Below, in pieces: positions 42,714-52,249 of a stretch of 64,000 nt of DNA. This DNA comes from Grimontia kaedaensis. GTDB lineage: Bacteria; Pseudomonadota; Gammaproteobacteria; Enterobacterales; Vibrionaceae. The first letter of the stretch is position 1; each line of letters begins with the position of its first letter. A program made the translations under genes and the position numbers. Under the pieces are notes generated by a model. The model was not told where the DNA came from. It worked only from the letters and a program-made list of their open reading frames with translations, and did no database searches. The stretch lies in the NCBI RefSeq assembly GCF_023746615.1, contig NZ_CP082276.1:496001-560000 (forward strand), written 5' to 3'.

Positions 42714-43676
42714 ATGGCAACGAAACCATTCGCATCATCCGCCGATTTAGGTGAAAAACAGGAAACACTTGAGGTATTAGCCGAAGGCGTTTACGCGTTA
42801 ACGGCAGAGGGTGATCCCAATGTAGGCGCGATAGAAGCAGAAGACTTCATTATCGCCTTTGAAGCGAGAGCCACCCCCAAAGCTGCTCAGGACTGGCTGA
42901 CGATGCTGAGAGAGCATACGGACAAGCCCGTGAAATACTTGGTTTTGTCTCATTACCATGCGGTGAGGGTATTAGGTGCATCAGCTTTTAACGCGGAAAC
43001 CATCATTGCGCATGAGAGCACGAAAATGCTTATTGAAGAGCGTGGCCAGCAGGATTGGGAAAGTGAATTCGGGCGTATGCCGCGTTTGTTCAGAGAACCT
43101 GAGGGCATTCCGGGTTTAACGCACCCGGACGTTGTATTTGACAGCCGCATTGAAATCCCACTTGGAGGTGATCGCGGAAGCTTGGTACTTGAACATTGTG
43201 GCCGAGGGCATACTGCAGGAGACATTGTTGCTTGGTTACCCAAGCATAAAATACTGTTTGCAGGGGACTTGGTTGAGGCCCAGGCAGCGCTCTATACTGG
43301 CGATGCCTTCCACTTTGACTGGTCATCTCAAACTCTGGATAAAGTGAAGTCATATCAAGCTGATATATTAGTCGGAGGGCGTGGCGCGGTGGCACGGGGT
43401 AACGATGCTGTCAATGCTGCGATTGAGCAAACCCGCGGCTTCTTAACGTGTATGTTGGATACCGTCGGAGCAGTGCATAAGCGCGGTGGAACACTGAAAG
43501 AAGCATTCGAGGAAACCCACACATTGCTCGCTCCTAAGTTTGGCGCATGGCCGATATTTGAGCATTGCTTACCGTTTGATGTAAAACGATTATGGGACGA
43601 ATTTGAAGGTAAGGACTGGCCCGAGATCTGGACCGCAGAGAAAGATAGGGAAGTCTGGGACGCTTTACAGGATTAG
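42714..43676 (+). CDS. MBL-fold hydrolase-like protein with atypical metal motif
   Basis: 320 residues of the metallo-beta-lactamase superfamily: SHYHAVRVLGAS (H80, H82), GRGHTAGD (H166) and FAGDLVE. The standard HxHxDH motif is H-Y-H-A-V-R here, so the Asp and His of the second metal site are missing. It could keep one metal or have changed function. Partners are MarR (2 bp downstream) and, divergently, a FAD monooxygenase, which suggests a role in aromatic catabolism such as ester or lactone hydrolysis. AAAGGAACC precedes the ATG. Confidence 0.82.
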   Translation: MATKPFASSADLGEKQETLEVLAEGVYALTAEGDPNVGAIEAEDFIIAFEARATPKAAQDWLTMLREHTDKPVKYLVLSHYHAVRVLGASAFNAETIIAHESTKMLIEERGQQDWESEFGRMPRLFREPEGIPGLTHPDVVFDSRIEIPLGGDRGSLVLEHCGRGHTAGDIVAWLPKHKILFAGDLVEAQAALYTGDAFHFDWSSQTLDKVKSYQADILVGGRGAVARGNDAVNAAIEQTRGFLTCMLDTVGAVHKRGGTLKEAFEETHTLLAPKFGAWPIFEHCLPFDVKRLWDEFEGKDWPEIWTAEKDREVWDALQD

Positions 43677-43678
43677 GA

Positions 43679-44137
43679 ATGACACAGAAAAAACATCGCA
43701 CATTAATGCTCAACCAGTTTCTTCCTTATCGGATGGTAAATTTGGCTGACGGTATCAGTAACGCCTGCTCGAAAATTTATCGGGAAGAGTTTGATGTTTC
43801 TATTCCCGAATGGCGGATTCTTGCTCGGTTGGCTGAGCACGAAAAACTGAACGCCAAAGACATCGGTGATCTCACTTTTATGGATAAATCCCGGGTCTCT
43901 CGCGCGGTCAAACTGCTTGAAGAAAAAGGCCTTTTGCTGAAGGTGAAAGACAGCACAGACAACCGTGCGTCATTCCTTTCGCTCAGTGAGTCAGGCCGTA
44001 ATCTCTATGCGAAAATCGCTCCCAAAGCGCTGGATTGGGAAGCCGAGCTTATTGATGTACTTGATACCGTTGAGTACCGCGACTTCCTTCGCGTGATGGA
44101 AAAGTTGGACGCCCGCCTGGAGCAAATGAAAGGTTAG
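43679..44137 (+). CDS. MarR-family regulator
   Basis: 152 residues with the MarR winged helix (EWRILARLAEHEKLNAKDIGDLTFMDKSRVSRAVKLLEEKG) and wing (KDSTDNRASFLSLSESG). It begins 2 bp after the MBL-fold gene and likely represses this operon and the divergent monooxygenase until an aromatic ligand binds. The stop codon lies in a TAGGGTC/GACCCTA hairpin (44135-44152) without a T tract. Confidence 0.9.
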   Translation: MTQKKHRTLMLNQFLPYRMVNLADGISNACSKIYREEFDVSIPEWRILARLAEHEKLNAKDIGDLTFMDKSRVSRAVKLLEEKGLLLKVKDSTDNRASFLSLSESGRNLYAKIAPKALDWEAELIDVLDTVEYRDFLRVMEKLDARLEQMKG

Positions 44138-44264
44138 GGTCAGCAGACCCTAGATCCTGCTTATCCTGACTTGTTAACTCTCCACCTTCTGCCGCTTCCT
44201 ACATAATCCGTTGGTTTGGATATAAGCTTTTAAAGCGAATCGAATGGCCATGGAGTAACGGCTG

Positions 44265-45284
44265 ATGAAGGGTAAAAGCGTTTCAACGACTGAAGATATA
44301 TTGCAGTTTGTCGCACTGCTCTATCAGGCATCCAGCCATATGCAGCCTGGTGATTTCAAGCAATGGACCATTACCCAGCTTCGCCAGCTTATTCATTTTG
44401 ACAGCGCATGGTGGGGACGCGCTCTTTTTCCTGAACTCTCTGATACGCCTGAAGTACACGGCAATTCACTGTTTCAATTACCAGAAGATTACTTTGAGCA
44501 ATGGCAGAAAATTGCTGACTGCGACACCATTGCAGAAAGTCTCTACAACGATGCCACCAGGCCTTTTATGTCAGAGGTTCAGCTCGAAACAATGAGCGGG
44601 GCATTGTGTAATTTTCTTTGGCAGCATGATATTCACCAAGTGCTCTCGTTCATGAAAGTCGATCCTGAACTCTTGCTGGATGCCAAAGGGAACATGGGAG
44701 AGAGTTTGCTGGTGGATTTTCTCTCGCTGTACCGAAATAGGGAAGGTGAAGCGTTTGAACCGCAAGACGGGAATTGCCTTCGCCTTGTCATGCCCCACAT
44801 TGTACTTAGCCTCAATCACTGCCTTGAATTCTCGGTGTTGACCAACCAAAGTGCGCAGGCAAACAGCGTATTGGAAGCAGCGATGTTTGACAGTGGGTTT
44901 ATGCTGAATACACCGTCGATTGGCTTTATTGAGCTGCTCAAACGAGACTACCCGGACTGGGATGGATGCGTTCTACCGGATGAGATTCAACAAAGTGTGC
45001 TTGGGAACATCTCTTCATGGAAAGGAAGACATTTCACCCTGACATTTGAATCTATAGACAGTTACTGGTTTTTGCGGGCTTACCCTTCATCTTTGCTATC
45101 TGAATTGACCGAAAGGGAAGCACAGGTTGCCGAGCTGTTTGCAAAAGGGAAAACCTACATGGAAATTGCCCAGGAGATTAACCGCGCACCAACGACGGTG
45201 CGCAATCACCTGCAGTCTATCTACCTAAAACTTGGCATCAGAAACAAAGTTGAGTTAGTGGAAAAATACCGTTCCCTTATTTGA
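44265..45284 (+). CDS. LuxR-family regulator, C-terminal HTH
   Basis: 339 residues with a C-terminal LuxR helix-turn-helix (LTEREAQVAELFAKGKTYMEIAQEINRAPTTVRNHLQSIYLKLGI) and an N-terminal ~270 residues that look sensory but match no domain I recognise. GGAG precedes the ATG at a longer than usual distance. It lies 135 bp upstream of the HDAC-like gene on the same strand, so it likely controls the amine/amide module. Confidence 0.85.
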   Translation: MKGKSVSTTEDILQFVALLYQASSHMQPGDFKQWTITQLRQLIHFDSAWWGRALFPELSDTPEVHGNSLFQLPEDYFEQWQKIADCDTIAESLYNDATRPFMSEVQLETMSGALCNFLWQHDIHQVLSFMKVDPELLLDAKGNMGESLLVDFLSLYRNREGEAFEPQDGNCLRLVMPHIVLSLNHCLEFSVLTNQSAQANSVLEAAMFDSGFMLNTPSIGFIELLKRDYPDWDGCVLPDEIQQSVLGNISSWKGRHFTLTFESIDSYWFLRAYPSSLLSELTEREAQVAELFAKGKTYMEIAQEINRAPTTVRNHLQSIYLKLGIRNKVELVEKYRSLI

Positions 45285-45419
45285 TACATCATTAGGGAAA
45301 TCCTCTGAAAAAATGTAAAACAATGCATTTGCATCATTCAAGGTTCTGCTTCTAGCTCCTAGCTTGTTGGTTAATCACCTGGCTGAAATGACTGATCAGG
45401 TTATCCAAGGAGGAGCAAG

Positions 45420-46526
45420 ATGAGAAAGACTGGATTGGTGACACACGAACTCTACTTCTGGCATAACACCGGAGAAGCCGCTGCTTTTCTGCCACCTGGG
45501 CTCACTATTCAACCCGATAAGCATGCGGAGAATGCGGAAACCAAGCGACGCTTGCTTAATCTTCTGAATGTGGCAGGCCTTGCTGATTCTCTAACCACGA
45601 TTCCCCCGCGACTAGCTAATAATAACGACTTGCTTAGTTTTCACACTCAAGCCTACATCGATAGCATTCGCGAAATGAGTGATGCCAATGGCGGTGATGC
45701 TGGCGAGCTTACTCCCTTTGGCCCAGGTAGTTACGAAATAGCCCTGATGAGCTTAGGAGGTTGTTTAGAGGCTATGGATCGGATGATGGAAGGGCACGTC
45801 GACAATGCGTATTGCTTGGTTCGTCCGCCGGGTCATCATGCTGAATCTGAAATGGGGCGCGGGTTTTGTATTTTTGGCAATGGCGTTATCACGGCGAATT
45901 ACGCCCGGGATGTCCACGGTATTGGGCGTATAGCCATCGTTGATTGGGATGTTCACCATGGTAACAGCCAGCAAGGCGCTTTCTATCAAGACTCAGGTGT
46001 GCTCACTATCTCCATTCATCAAGATAACTTTTACCCACCGATGTCTGGTGCATTGGAAGAACGCGGTGAGGGTGAGGGTGAAGGCTACAACATCAACGTT
46101 CCTTTACCTCCGGGCTCTGGTGATGGGGCTTATCGCAAGGCCTTTGAAGATGTTGTACTTCCTGCACTGGAGGCTTATCAACCTGACTTGATCATTGTGT
46201 CATCCGGTTTTGATGGCAGTGCGATTGACCCGCTTGGCCGCAATATGGCGACGAGCGAAACCTACAGATACATGACCGAGTCTTTGGTGGCTGCCGCGGA
46301 GAAGCTCTGTCACGGTCACTTACTATGTATTCATGAAGGCGGCTACTCCACAGCCTATGTGCCGTACTGTGGTTTGGCAGTCATGGAGGCGTTAAGCGGC
46401 TTGAAAACGGAGCTTGAAGACCCCTTCTTACCGATTGTTGGCGGAATGGGTGGGCAGGAATGCCAACCCCATCAGGCAGCATTAATCGCTTGGGTCGCTG
46501 AGTCTGCGCCACTACTAAAACGGTAG
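45420..46526 (+). CDS. Class II HDAC-like amidohydrolase (acetylpolyamine/histone deacetylase family)
   Basis: 368 residues, complete. The Zn-dependent deacetylase motifs are present: RPPGHHAE, DWDVHHGN with two metal ligands, SSGFDGS and EGGYST. Bacterial members deacetylate acetylated polyamines or other N-acetylated amines in the cytoplasm. AAGGAGGAG gives a very strong ribosome binding site. A copper amine oxidase and an amidase gene follow on the same strand, which suggests the real substrate is an N-acetylated amine rather than histone-like protein (inference). Confidence 0.9.
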   Translation: MRKTGLVTHELYFWHNTGEAAAFLPPGLTIQPDKHAENAETKRRLLNLLNVAGLADSLTTIPPRLANNNDLLSFHTQAYIDSIREMSDANGGDAGELTPFGPGSYEIALMSLGGCLEAMDRMMEGHVDNAYCLVRPPGHHAESEMGRGFCIFGNGVITANYARDVHGIGRIAIVDWDVHHGNSQQGAFYQDSGVLTISIHQDNFYPPMSGALEERGEGEGEGYNINVPLPPGSGDGAYRKAFEDVVLPALEAYQPDLIIVSSGFDGSAIDPLGRNMATSETYRYMTESLVAAAEKLCHGHLLCIHEGGYSTAYVPYCGLAVMEALSGLKTELEDPFLPIVGGMGGQECQPHQAALIAWVAESAPLLKR

Positions 46527-46532
46527 GCCCCC

Positions 46533-46566
46533 AACAGCGGATTGCCTGCAATCCGCTGTTCTATTG
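46533..46566 (+). terminator. Stem-loop after the HDAC-like gene
   Basis: AACAGCGGATTG pairs with CAATCCGCTGTT around a 4-nt loop, followed by the weak T tract CTATT. Likely a terminator or a partial one within the gene group. Confidence 0.65.
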
Positions 46567-46670
46567 TCGTTGACCTCCAACGGGTCTGACGCCCAGTACC
46601 AAGAAGAGAAACCCTTCAACCTTTAAGGTGAAAACACGCTGAAAGTGAAAAGGATGAAAGGAGATAAGAG

Positions 46671-48671
46671 ATGATGATAAGAAGGATTGTATTTCTACCT
46701 CTTGCTTTGGTGGCATTGCTATCGATGCCATTGAGTGCCCACCCGCTGGATGGCCTGATGGCCGAAGAATATAAATCGATACAAAGTATTCTGAGTGGTT
46801 CTGAGCTGGCTGACGAGAATACGCTGTTTCCTCTCATTGATTTAAAAGAGCCGCCAAAAGAGAAAGTTCTGGCGTGGAAAAAAGGCCAACCGTTGGATAG
46901 ACGCGCAACGGTGGTGATGACTGGACCTGAAGGTTTTTATGAAGCGGTAGTGAACATTACTCAGAAGGAAGTAGAGTCTAATCAACTTATCAAGGGCAGC
47001 GGTCAACCCATGATCCTGTTTGAAGAGTTTATTGGTGCATTGACCGGCGCGACTTCTCATCCAGACATGGAAAAAGGGTTAGCCAAACGTGGTTTAAAAC
47101 CAGACGATGTCTTTTGTCTTCCTCTAACCGCAGGTAATTTCTTCACAGAAGCCTTTGAAAACTCGCGCCTGATGAAGGTGCCATGTTATGTCCTTCCTAG
47201 CGGTTCAAATTACTACGCTAAGCCTATTGAGGGCTTATTTGCCACCTATGACATTGGCAAAAAAGAAGTCGTAGAAATCAGTGATACTGGCGCAGTACCG
47301 CTTCCCACCGACGACTGGGGTTACACCGAGGAAGAAGTGGCGAAAAGAGTTTCACTAAGACCCAAGACAAATCCGGCTGTTGTTACTCAGAAAGGCAAAC
47401 CGAACTACACCCTCGATGGTAGTCACCTTGAATGGGACATCTGGCGTTTGAATTTCCGTACCGAGAAACGTGCGGGTTTGGTCGTCTCGAACATTGATGT
47501 TAACGATCAGGGCATCTGGCGGCCCATTATTTATCAGGCGCATTTGTCAGAAGTGTTTGTACCCTATATGGACCCGACAGAAGGCTGGTACTGGCGTACC
47601 TATATGGATAGCGGTGAGTACGGGTTTGGGCTGTTTATGACACCACTTGAGGCCGGCATTGATTGCCCGGTTTATGCGACGTTCTTACCCGCAATGATTG
47701 CGGATGACCAAGGTAATCCACTCGAAATTCCTAACGCGATTTGTATTTTTGAGCGCAATATTGGCGATCCTGCATGGCGTCATTACGAAGTCTTTGAGCA
47801 AGGTCCAGATAAGTTTGTCCCTGCCGAAGGGCGTCCTGAAACGGAATTGGTGATTCGCACTGCATCTGAAGTGGGTAACTACGACTACCTGATTGACTAC
47901 CGTCTGAAACAAGATGGCCAACTGTATGTCAAAGTCGGCGCATCCGGTCTTGATGCGGTAAAAGGGGTAGCCTCGGTGAGCACTGACAGCGAAACCTATG
48001 AGGAGGATACCCGCTACGGTACCCTGATTGCCCCAAATTTAGTCGCGGCGAATCATGATCATTACTTCAATTTCCGCATTGATTTCGATATCGACCAACC
48101 GATGAACCATGCAGCAACCATGGACATTGTTCCTGCTTCAGTTGACCCTTCTGTGCCGCGACGCTCAATGTGGGAAGTGAAACACACCATGCTCGACTCT
48201 GAGCTGGATGCGAGATACAAAACCTCAACCGCTAAGCCAAGATACTTGCATATCAGCAATGCAAAACGCGACGGGTATCTGGGGCATAAACCAGGCTACA
48301 TGCTACACCATGGCTCGGTGGCTTATGGGCCATTCGATTTTGAAAATGATCCGCCGATGAGGCGAAATGCTTACATCCAATATGCCGTTTGGAACACGGT
48401 TTATGATCCGGACCAGCGCTACGCCGGAGGCAAATATGCTGTGCAAAGTGATGGCTCGGACACGTTGGCAGAGTGGGTGAAAGAAGACCGCTCCCTGATG
48501 AATGCAGATATCGTGACTTGGTTTACGGCTGGCTTTCATCACATCCCAAGAATGGAGGATTGGCCTGTGATGTCCACTGAGTGGAAAACGGTACACATCA
48601 TGCCACACAATTTCTTTGCCCATAATCCAGCGCTGACAATCCGCAATACAGAAATACCTTCTGAGAAGTAA
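46671..48671 (+). CDS. Periplasmic copper amine oxidase (TynA-like)
   Basis: 666 residues with a Sec signal peptide ending near residue 23 (PLSAH). The topaquinone precursor is Tyr404 in GNYDY, the catalytic base Asp313 in YMDSGEYG, and the copper ligands His462 and His464 (HDH) and His646 (PHNFF). The enzyme turns primary amines into aldehydes plus ammonia and hydrogen peroxide; TynA acts on phenylethylamine and tyramine. Terminators flank it. AAAGGAG precedes the ATG. A FeaR-like regulator and an aldehyde dehydrogenase lie 10 kb away and could complete a TynA-FeaB route to phenylacetate. Confidence 0.92.
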   Translation: MMIRRIVFLPLALVALLSMPLSAHPLDGLMAEEYKSIQSILSGSELADENTLFPLIDLKEPPKEKVLAWKKGQPLDRRATVVMTGPEGFYEAVVNITQKEVESNQLIKGSGQPMILFEEFIGALTGATSHPDMEKGLAKRGLKPDDVFCLPLTAGNFFTEAFENSRLMKVPCYVLPSGSNYYAKPIEGLFATYDIGKKEVVEISDTGAVPLPTDDWGYTEEEVAKRVSLRPKTNPAVVTQKGKPNYTLDGSHLEWDIWRLNFRTEKRAGLVVSNIDVNDQGIWRPIIYQAHLSEVFVPYMDPTEGWYWRTYMDSGEYGFGLFMTPLEAGIDCPVYATFLPAMIADDQGNPLEIPNAICIFERNIGDPAWRHYEVFEQGPDKFVPAEGRPETELVIRTASEVGNYDYLIDYRLKQDGQLYVKVGASGLDAVKGVASVSTDSETYEEDTRYGTLIAPNLVAANHDHYFNFRIDFDIDQPMNHAATMDIVPASVDPSVPRRSMWEVKHTMLDSELDARYKTSTAKPRYLHISNAKRDGYLGHKPGYMLHHGSVAYGPFDFENDPPMRRNAYIQYAVWNTVYDPDQRYAGGKYAVQSDGSDTLAEWVKEDRSLMNADIVTWFTAGFHHIPRMEDWPVMSTEWKTVHIMPHNFFAHNPALTIRNTEIPSEK

Positions 48672-48688
48672 TTGAGTTCACGTCTTTG

Positions 48689-48722
48689 CCGCCATCCTCA
48701 TTGTTGAGGATGGCGGTTTTTT
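48689..48722 (+). terminator. Rho-independent terminator of the amine oxidase gene
   Basis: CCGCCATCCTCA pairs with TGAGGATGGCGG around a 4-nt loop, followed by TTTTTT. It separates the amine oxidase from the amidase gene. Confidence 0.9.
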
Positions 48723-48775
48723 CTTGCTCGTCTCATGCTGAGAGGGAAAAGAAGCATAATTCTCAGGAGCAAGAG

Positions 48776-50182
48776 ATGACGGATAAGAGAGATGTACCGT
48801 TTACGTTAGAAAAGCTGCAGGCAGCATTTAAATCGGGTGAGTTAACCTGCGAATCCTACATCGACGCGGTTATCGAGCGCGCGGAAAGTCTGAAACACCT
48901 TAACGCTTTTATTACGGTTGACTGGGAGATGCTTCGAAAGGCAGCGAGGGACGTTGACCAGAGTGGAAAAGCAGGTGAAGGGCTCAATGGCATCCCTCTT
49001 TGCTTCAAGGATAACATTCAGACTGGTGTTCTTGCTGCGTCTGCTGCGACTAAAGCATTAGCGGGAAATATCAGCAGTGCTTCCGTCGTGGCTGAGCGGC
49101 TGTTGAACAGTGGTGCCTTAGTGGGTGGCATGGGAAACATGCACGAGCTGGCCTTTGGTATTACGACTAACAATGGATATAGCGGCGCGTCGAAAAACCC
49201 GTGGAATACCGAGCGGATCCCTGGTGGATCCAGCGGTGGTGTCGCTGTGGCGATTGCAGCTGGCATTATGCCAGCAGGTATTGGAACGGACACAGGAGGC
49301 TCCGTAAGGTTACCTTCTGCACTCTGTGGGATCGTTGGCTTTAGACCCTCTATGATGCGCTATCCATCAGAAGGGCTGGTACCTGTCAGCCATACCCGGG
49401 ATACGGCGGGTCCAATGGCGAACACTGTCAAGGATTGCCGAATCTTGGATGCCATCATGGCGGGTAAAAACGATTCCGCCATTGATGAAGTAGCGAGTCT
49501 TTCTTCTATCAAGCTGGGTGTTCCCCGAGGCTATTTCTTTGACAATCTAGACCCTGAAGTCGGCAGATTATCTGAAGATGCCTTAAAGAAACTTTCTGAT
49601 GCGGGCGTGACCTTGGTGGAGGCGGATATTCCCAATGTTGGTGAACTTGATGAAGCCTGCAGTTTCCCGATTGCGCTTTATGAATTTATGCAGGACTTAC
49701 CTGCCTATCTTACCGCTCATGCGCCACATATCAGTATTAAAGACGTCGCTGATCATGCTTTAAGCCCTGATGTGAGTGGATTAATGGCCTCCCTGATGTC
49801 TGATGGCGCAATGCCAGAATCCGTGTATCGAGAAGCTGTTAATGTGGTTCGTCCTAAACTCCAACAAACCTACGCAGACTATTTCTCGAAGCAAGGCGTG
49901 GATGCTGTCATCTTCCCAACCACTGTGCTGCCTGCCGCGCCTATTGGTGATGATGAAACCGTTGAGCTTAATGGCGAACGCCTACCTACCTTTCCAACTT
50001 TTATTCATAACACTGATCCAGGCAGCAATGCAGGTATTCCAGGAATAAGCCTGCCCATTGGCCTAACCCATGACGGCTTGCCTGTTGGTATCGAAATTGA
50101 TGGACCTTTCAACAGCGATGACCGGTTGCTATCGATCGCGGAAGCGCTGGAGTCAGTCTTCAACTTTATGCAACGCCCCTGA
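48776..50182 (+). CDS. Amidase-signature family amidase
   Basis: 468 residues with the complete Ser-cisSer-Lys triad: Lys78 in CFKDNI, Ser152/153 in PGGSSGGVA and the nucleophile Ser176 in GTDTGGSVRLPS. The spacing fits the family. It hydrolyses amides to acids and ammonia; indoleacetamide hydrolase and aryl-amidases belong here. The ATG at 48776 has CAGGAG 7 nt upstream; an upstream in-frame start at 48686 lies within the terminator and is rejected. The ABC transporter genes follow 31 bp later, so transporter and amidase are probably a unit for amide uptake and cleavage. Confidence 0.92.
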   Translation: MTDKRDVPFTLEKLQAAFKSGELTCESYIDAVIERAESLKHLNAFITVDWEMLRKAARDVDQSGKAGEGLNGIPLCFKDNIQTGVLAASAATKALAGNISSASVVAERLLNSGALVGGMGNMHELAFGITTNNGYSGASKNPWNTERIPGGSSGGVAVAIAAGIMPAGIGTDTGGSVRLPSALCGIVGFRPSMMRYPSEGLVPVSHTRDTAGPMANTVKDCRILDAIMAGKNDSAIDEVASLSSIKLGVPRGYFFDNLDPEVGRLSEDALKKLSDAGVTLVEADIPNVGELDEACSFPIALYEFMQDLPAYLTAHAPHISIKDVADHALSPDVSGLMASLMSDGAMPESVYREAVNVVRPKLQQTYADYFSKQGVDAVIFPTTVLPAAPIGDDETVELNGERLPTFPTFIHNTDPGSNAGIPGISLPIGLTHDGLPVGIEIDGPFNSDDRLLSIAEALESVFNFMQRP

Positions 50183-50213
50183 TCCACTCTTCATAGATGT
50201 AAGGAACACAACA

Positions 50214-51380
50214 ATGAAAAGACGCGAATTTTTAACTTCGTCGATGAGTGCTGCGCTGCTGGCAGCGATTGCACCGACTTTTGTCTCAACCCGGGCTCTC
50301 GCTGCGGAGACAGTTAAACTCGGTGTGATGATTCCCCAATCAGGCCCCGCTGGTCTGTTTGGCCCCTCTTGTAAAAACTGCACAGAAATGGCGGTTGAAG
50401 AAATCAATAAGTCGGGTGGCATTTTAGGCAAGCAGGTTGAAGTGTTTTATGCCGATGCTGGTGGTTCTCCTTCCGATGCGCTGAAAAATGCGGTGCGCCT
50501 GTACAAAGGCGAAAAAGTGGATGCGTTTATTGGCATGCATGACAGTGCTGTGCGAGGTGCACTCACCAACTTGTTCAAAGGCGAGGTGCCTTACATCTAT
50601 ACGCCAATCTATGAAGGTGGTGAATGCACAGAGGGAACTTATGTACTCGGTGAGACTCCTGCGCAGCAATTGGCGCCGGTCATTCCTTGGTTGGCAAAAA
50701 ACAATAAGGTCAGTAAATGGTATTTGATTGGTAATGATTACAACTGGCCACGTGATTCGAATGCTGCGGCTAAAGAATACATTAAAGCAGCAGGTGGTGA
50801 GGTAGTCGGTGAAGAATATCTGCCATTTTCAGCCGATAACTTCGACTCCAGCTTGGCAAAAATCAAAGCCAGTGGCGCTGATGCAGTACTGATCACTTTG
50901 GTTGGTGGTGCATCTGTGAGCTTTAACCGCGCATTTGCAAACTTCGGTTTGGACAAGCAAGCCCTGCGATTGGGCACCCTAATAGAAGAAAATACCCTAG
51001 CAGGTATTGGGGCAGAAAATGCTGCAAGACTTTACTCTTCATCAGGTTATTTTCAGAACATTAACTCGCCAAAAGCCGCCGCATTTGCTGAGCGCTACTA
51101 CGAAAAGTTTGGCAGTGATGCACCTGCACTCAATGCATTAGGTGAGTCCTGCTATGACGGTGTCTATCTCTTCAAAGCCTTGGCAAACGAAGCAAAAGGC
51201 GTAGCGGCTAAAAAAATTGCCAGCGCTTCTGAGGGCGCGTCATTTTCTTCTCCTCGCGGGAACATGACGTTGACGAAGGGACATGTTGATAAAGATATCT
51301 ATCTTGCGGAAGCCGTAGACGGCAGATTCCGCGTTGTTGAAACCTTTGAAAACGTGCCTAGCGGCAGTACCTGCAGTTAA
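50214..51380 (+). CDS. ABC transporter periplasmic binding protein (amide/urea/branched-chain amino acid type)
   Basis: 388 residues with a twin-arginine type signal (MKRREFLTSS, then a hydrophobic run to LAAE), so it may be exported folded. The mature part is a Leu/Ile/Val-binding-protein-like fold of the type I class (TVKLGVMIPQSGPAGLFGP; GMHDSAVRGALTNLF). It resembles AmiC/FmdD/UrtA-type amide and urea binders. AAGGA precedes the ATG. It follows the amidase after 31 bp and heads the ABC operon. Confidence 0.88.
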   Translation: MKRREFLTSSMSAALLAAIAPTFVSTRALAAETVKLGVMIPQSGPAGLFGPSCKNCTEMAVEEINKSGGILGKQVEVFYADAGGSPSDALKNAVRLYKGEKVDAFIGMHDSAVRGALTNLFKGEVPYIYTPIYEGGECTEGTYVLGETPAQQLAPVIPWLAKNNKVSKWYLIGNDYNWPRDSNAAAKEYIKAAGGEVVGEEYLPFSADNFDSSLAKIKASGADAVLITLVGGASVSFNRAFANFGLDKQALRLGTLIEENTLAGIGAENAARLYSSSGYFQNINSPKAAAFAERYYEKFGSDAPALNALGESCYDGVYLFKALANEAKGVAAKKIASASEGASFSSPRGNMTLTKGHVDKDIYLAEAVDGRFRVVETFENVPSGSTCS

Positions 51381-51397
51381 AGGAGAGAGTGACGCAC

Positions 51398-52249
51398 ATG
51401 GATGTGTTGACCTTGTATATTTTGAACGTCATCTACAGCCTCTCAGTGTTGGCGTTAGTTGCAACAGGCCTTGCCGCTGTGTTCGGACTACTAGGTGTGA
51501 TGAACATGGCGCATGGTGAGTTTGTCATGCTTGGCGCTTATAGCGCGCTGCTCGCAAGTCAATGGTCACTGCCTTGGCCTGCGGGCCTTTTTTTGGCTGT
51601 CATTGTGAGTGCTTTAGTCGGTGCACTAATGGAAAAGGGCCTCATCAGGCACCTTTATCAGCGACCGTTTGATACCTTGTTGGCAACTTGGGGTGTTGCC
51701 ATGCTCATCCGAAAAGCAATTGAAGCTCTTTTTGGTAGGGAGTACCAAAACGTACCTCAATACTTGCCGGGCACCGTCGATGTTGTTGGTGTTGATTACC
51801 CAGTTTATCGATTGCTCTTGGTGGTGTTGATTGCCGCCTTGATGACAGGCATCTACCTGTGGTTCAGAAAAAGCCCTGCCAGCCTCAAAATTCGTGCGAT
51901 GGTTGACAACCCTGCACTGGCGCAGGCTGTCGGAATAAACACTGAACGCGTTGCCTTTTACACGTTTGTTTTCGGTGTCAGTACGGCAGGGCTCGCCGGT
52001 GCATTGATTGCACCTCTGGTGAGGGTCGACCCCTACATGGGGCTGGATTACTTGCTCTCCTCATTTTTCGCCCTTGTGATTGGCGGCCTCGGCAGCGTGG
52101 AAGGCCTGATTCTGGGAAGCGGCATGATTGGCGGCTTAGATCAGTCCCTCTCCAACCTGTTCGACAAGGTCGTTGGCTATACAGGTGTGCTTCTGCTGTC
52201 GATTTTCTTTTTATGGTGGAAACCCAATGGCATCATTTCGCAACGTTAA
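51398..52249 (+). CDS. ABC transporter permease (LivH/UrtB-like)
   Basis: 283 residues with about eight membrane segments and the LivH-type signature GLLGVMNMAHGEFVMLGAY near the N-terminus and VGINTERVAFYTFVFG later. The ATG at 51398 is used; an in-frame GTG at 51389 lies 3 nt after AGGAG and may also serve. It follows the binding protein after 17 bp and overlaps the next gene by 23 bp. Confidence 0.88.
   Translation: MDVLTLYILNVIYSLSVLALVATGLAAVFGLLGVMNMAHGEFVMLGAYSALLASQWSLPWPAGLFLAVIVSALVGALMEKGLIRHLYQRPFDTLLATWGVAMLIRKAIEALFGREYQNVPQYLPGTVDVVGVDYPVYRLLLVVLIAALMTGIYLWFRKSPASLKIRAMVDNPALAQAVGINTERVAFYTFVFGVSTAGLAGALIAPLVRVDPYMGLDYLLSSFFALVIGGLGSVEGLILGSGMIGGLDQSLSNLFDKVVGYTGVLLLSIFFLWWKPNGIISQR

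Noticed and set aside
48686..48775. Upstream extension of the amidase
   Set aside because: It would begin inside the terminator of the amine oxidase gene; the ATG at 48776 has a good ribosome binding site and fits the family.
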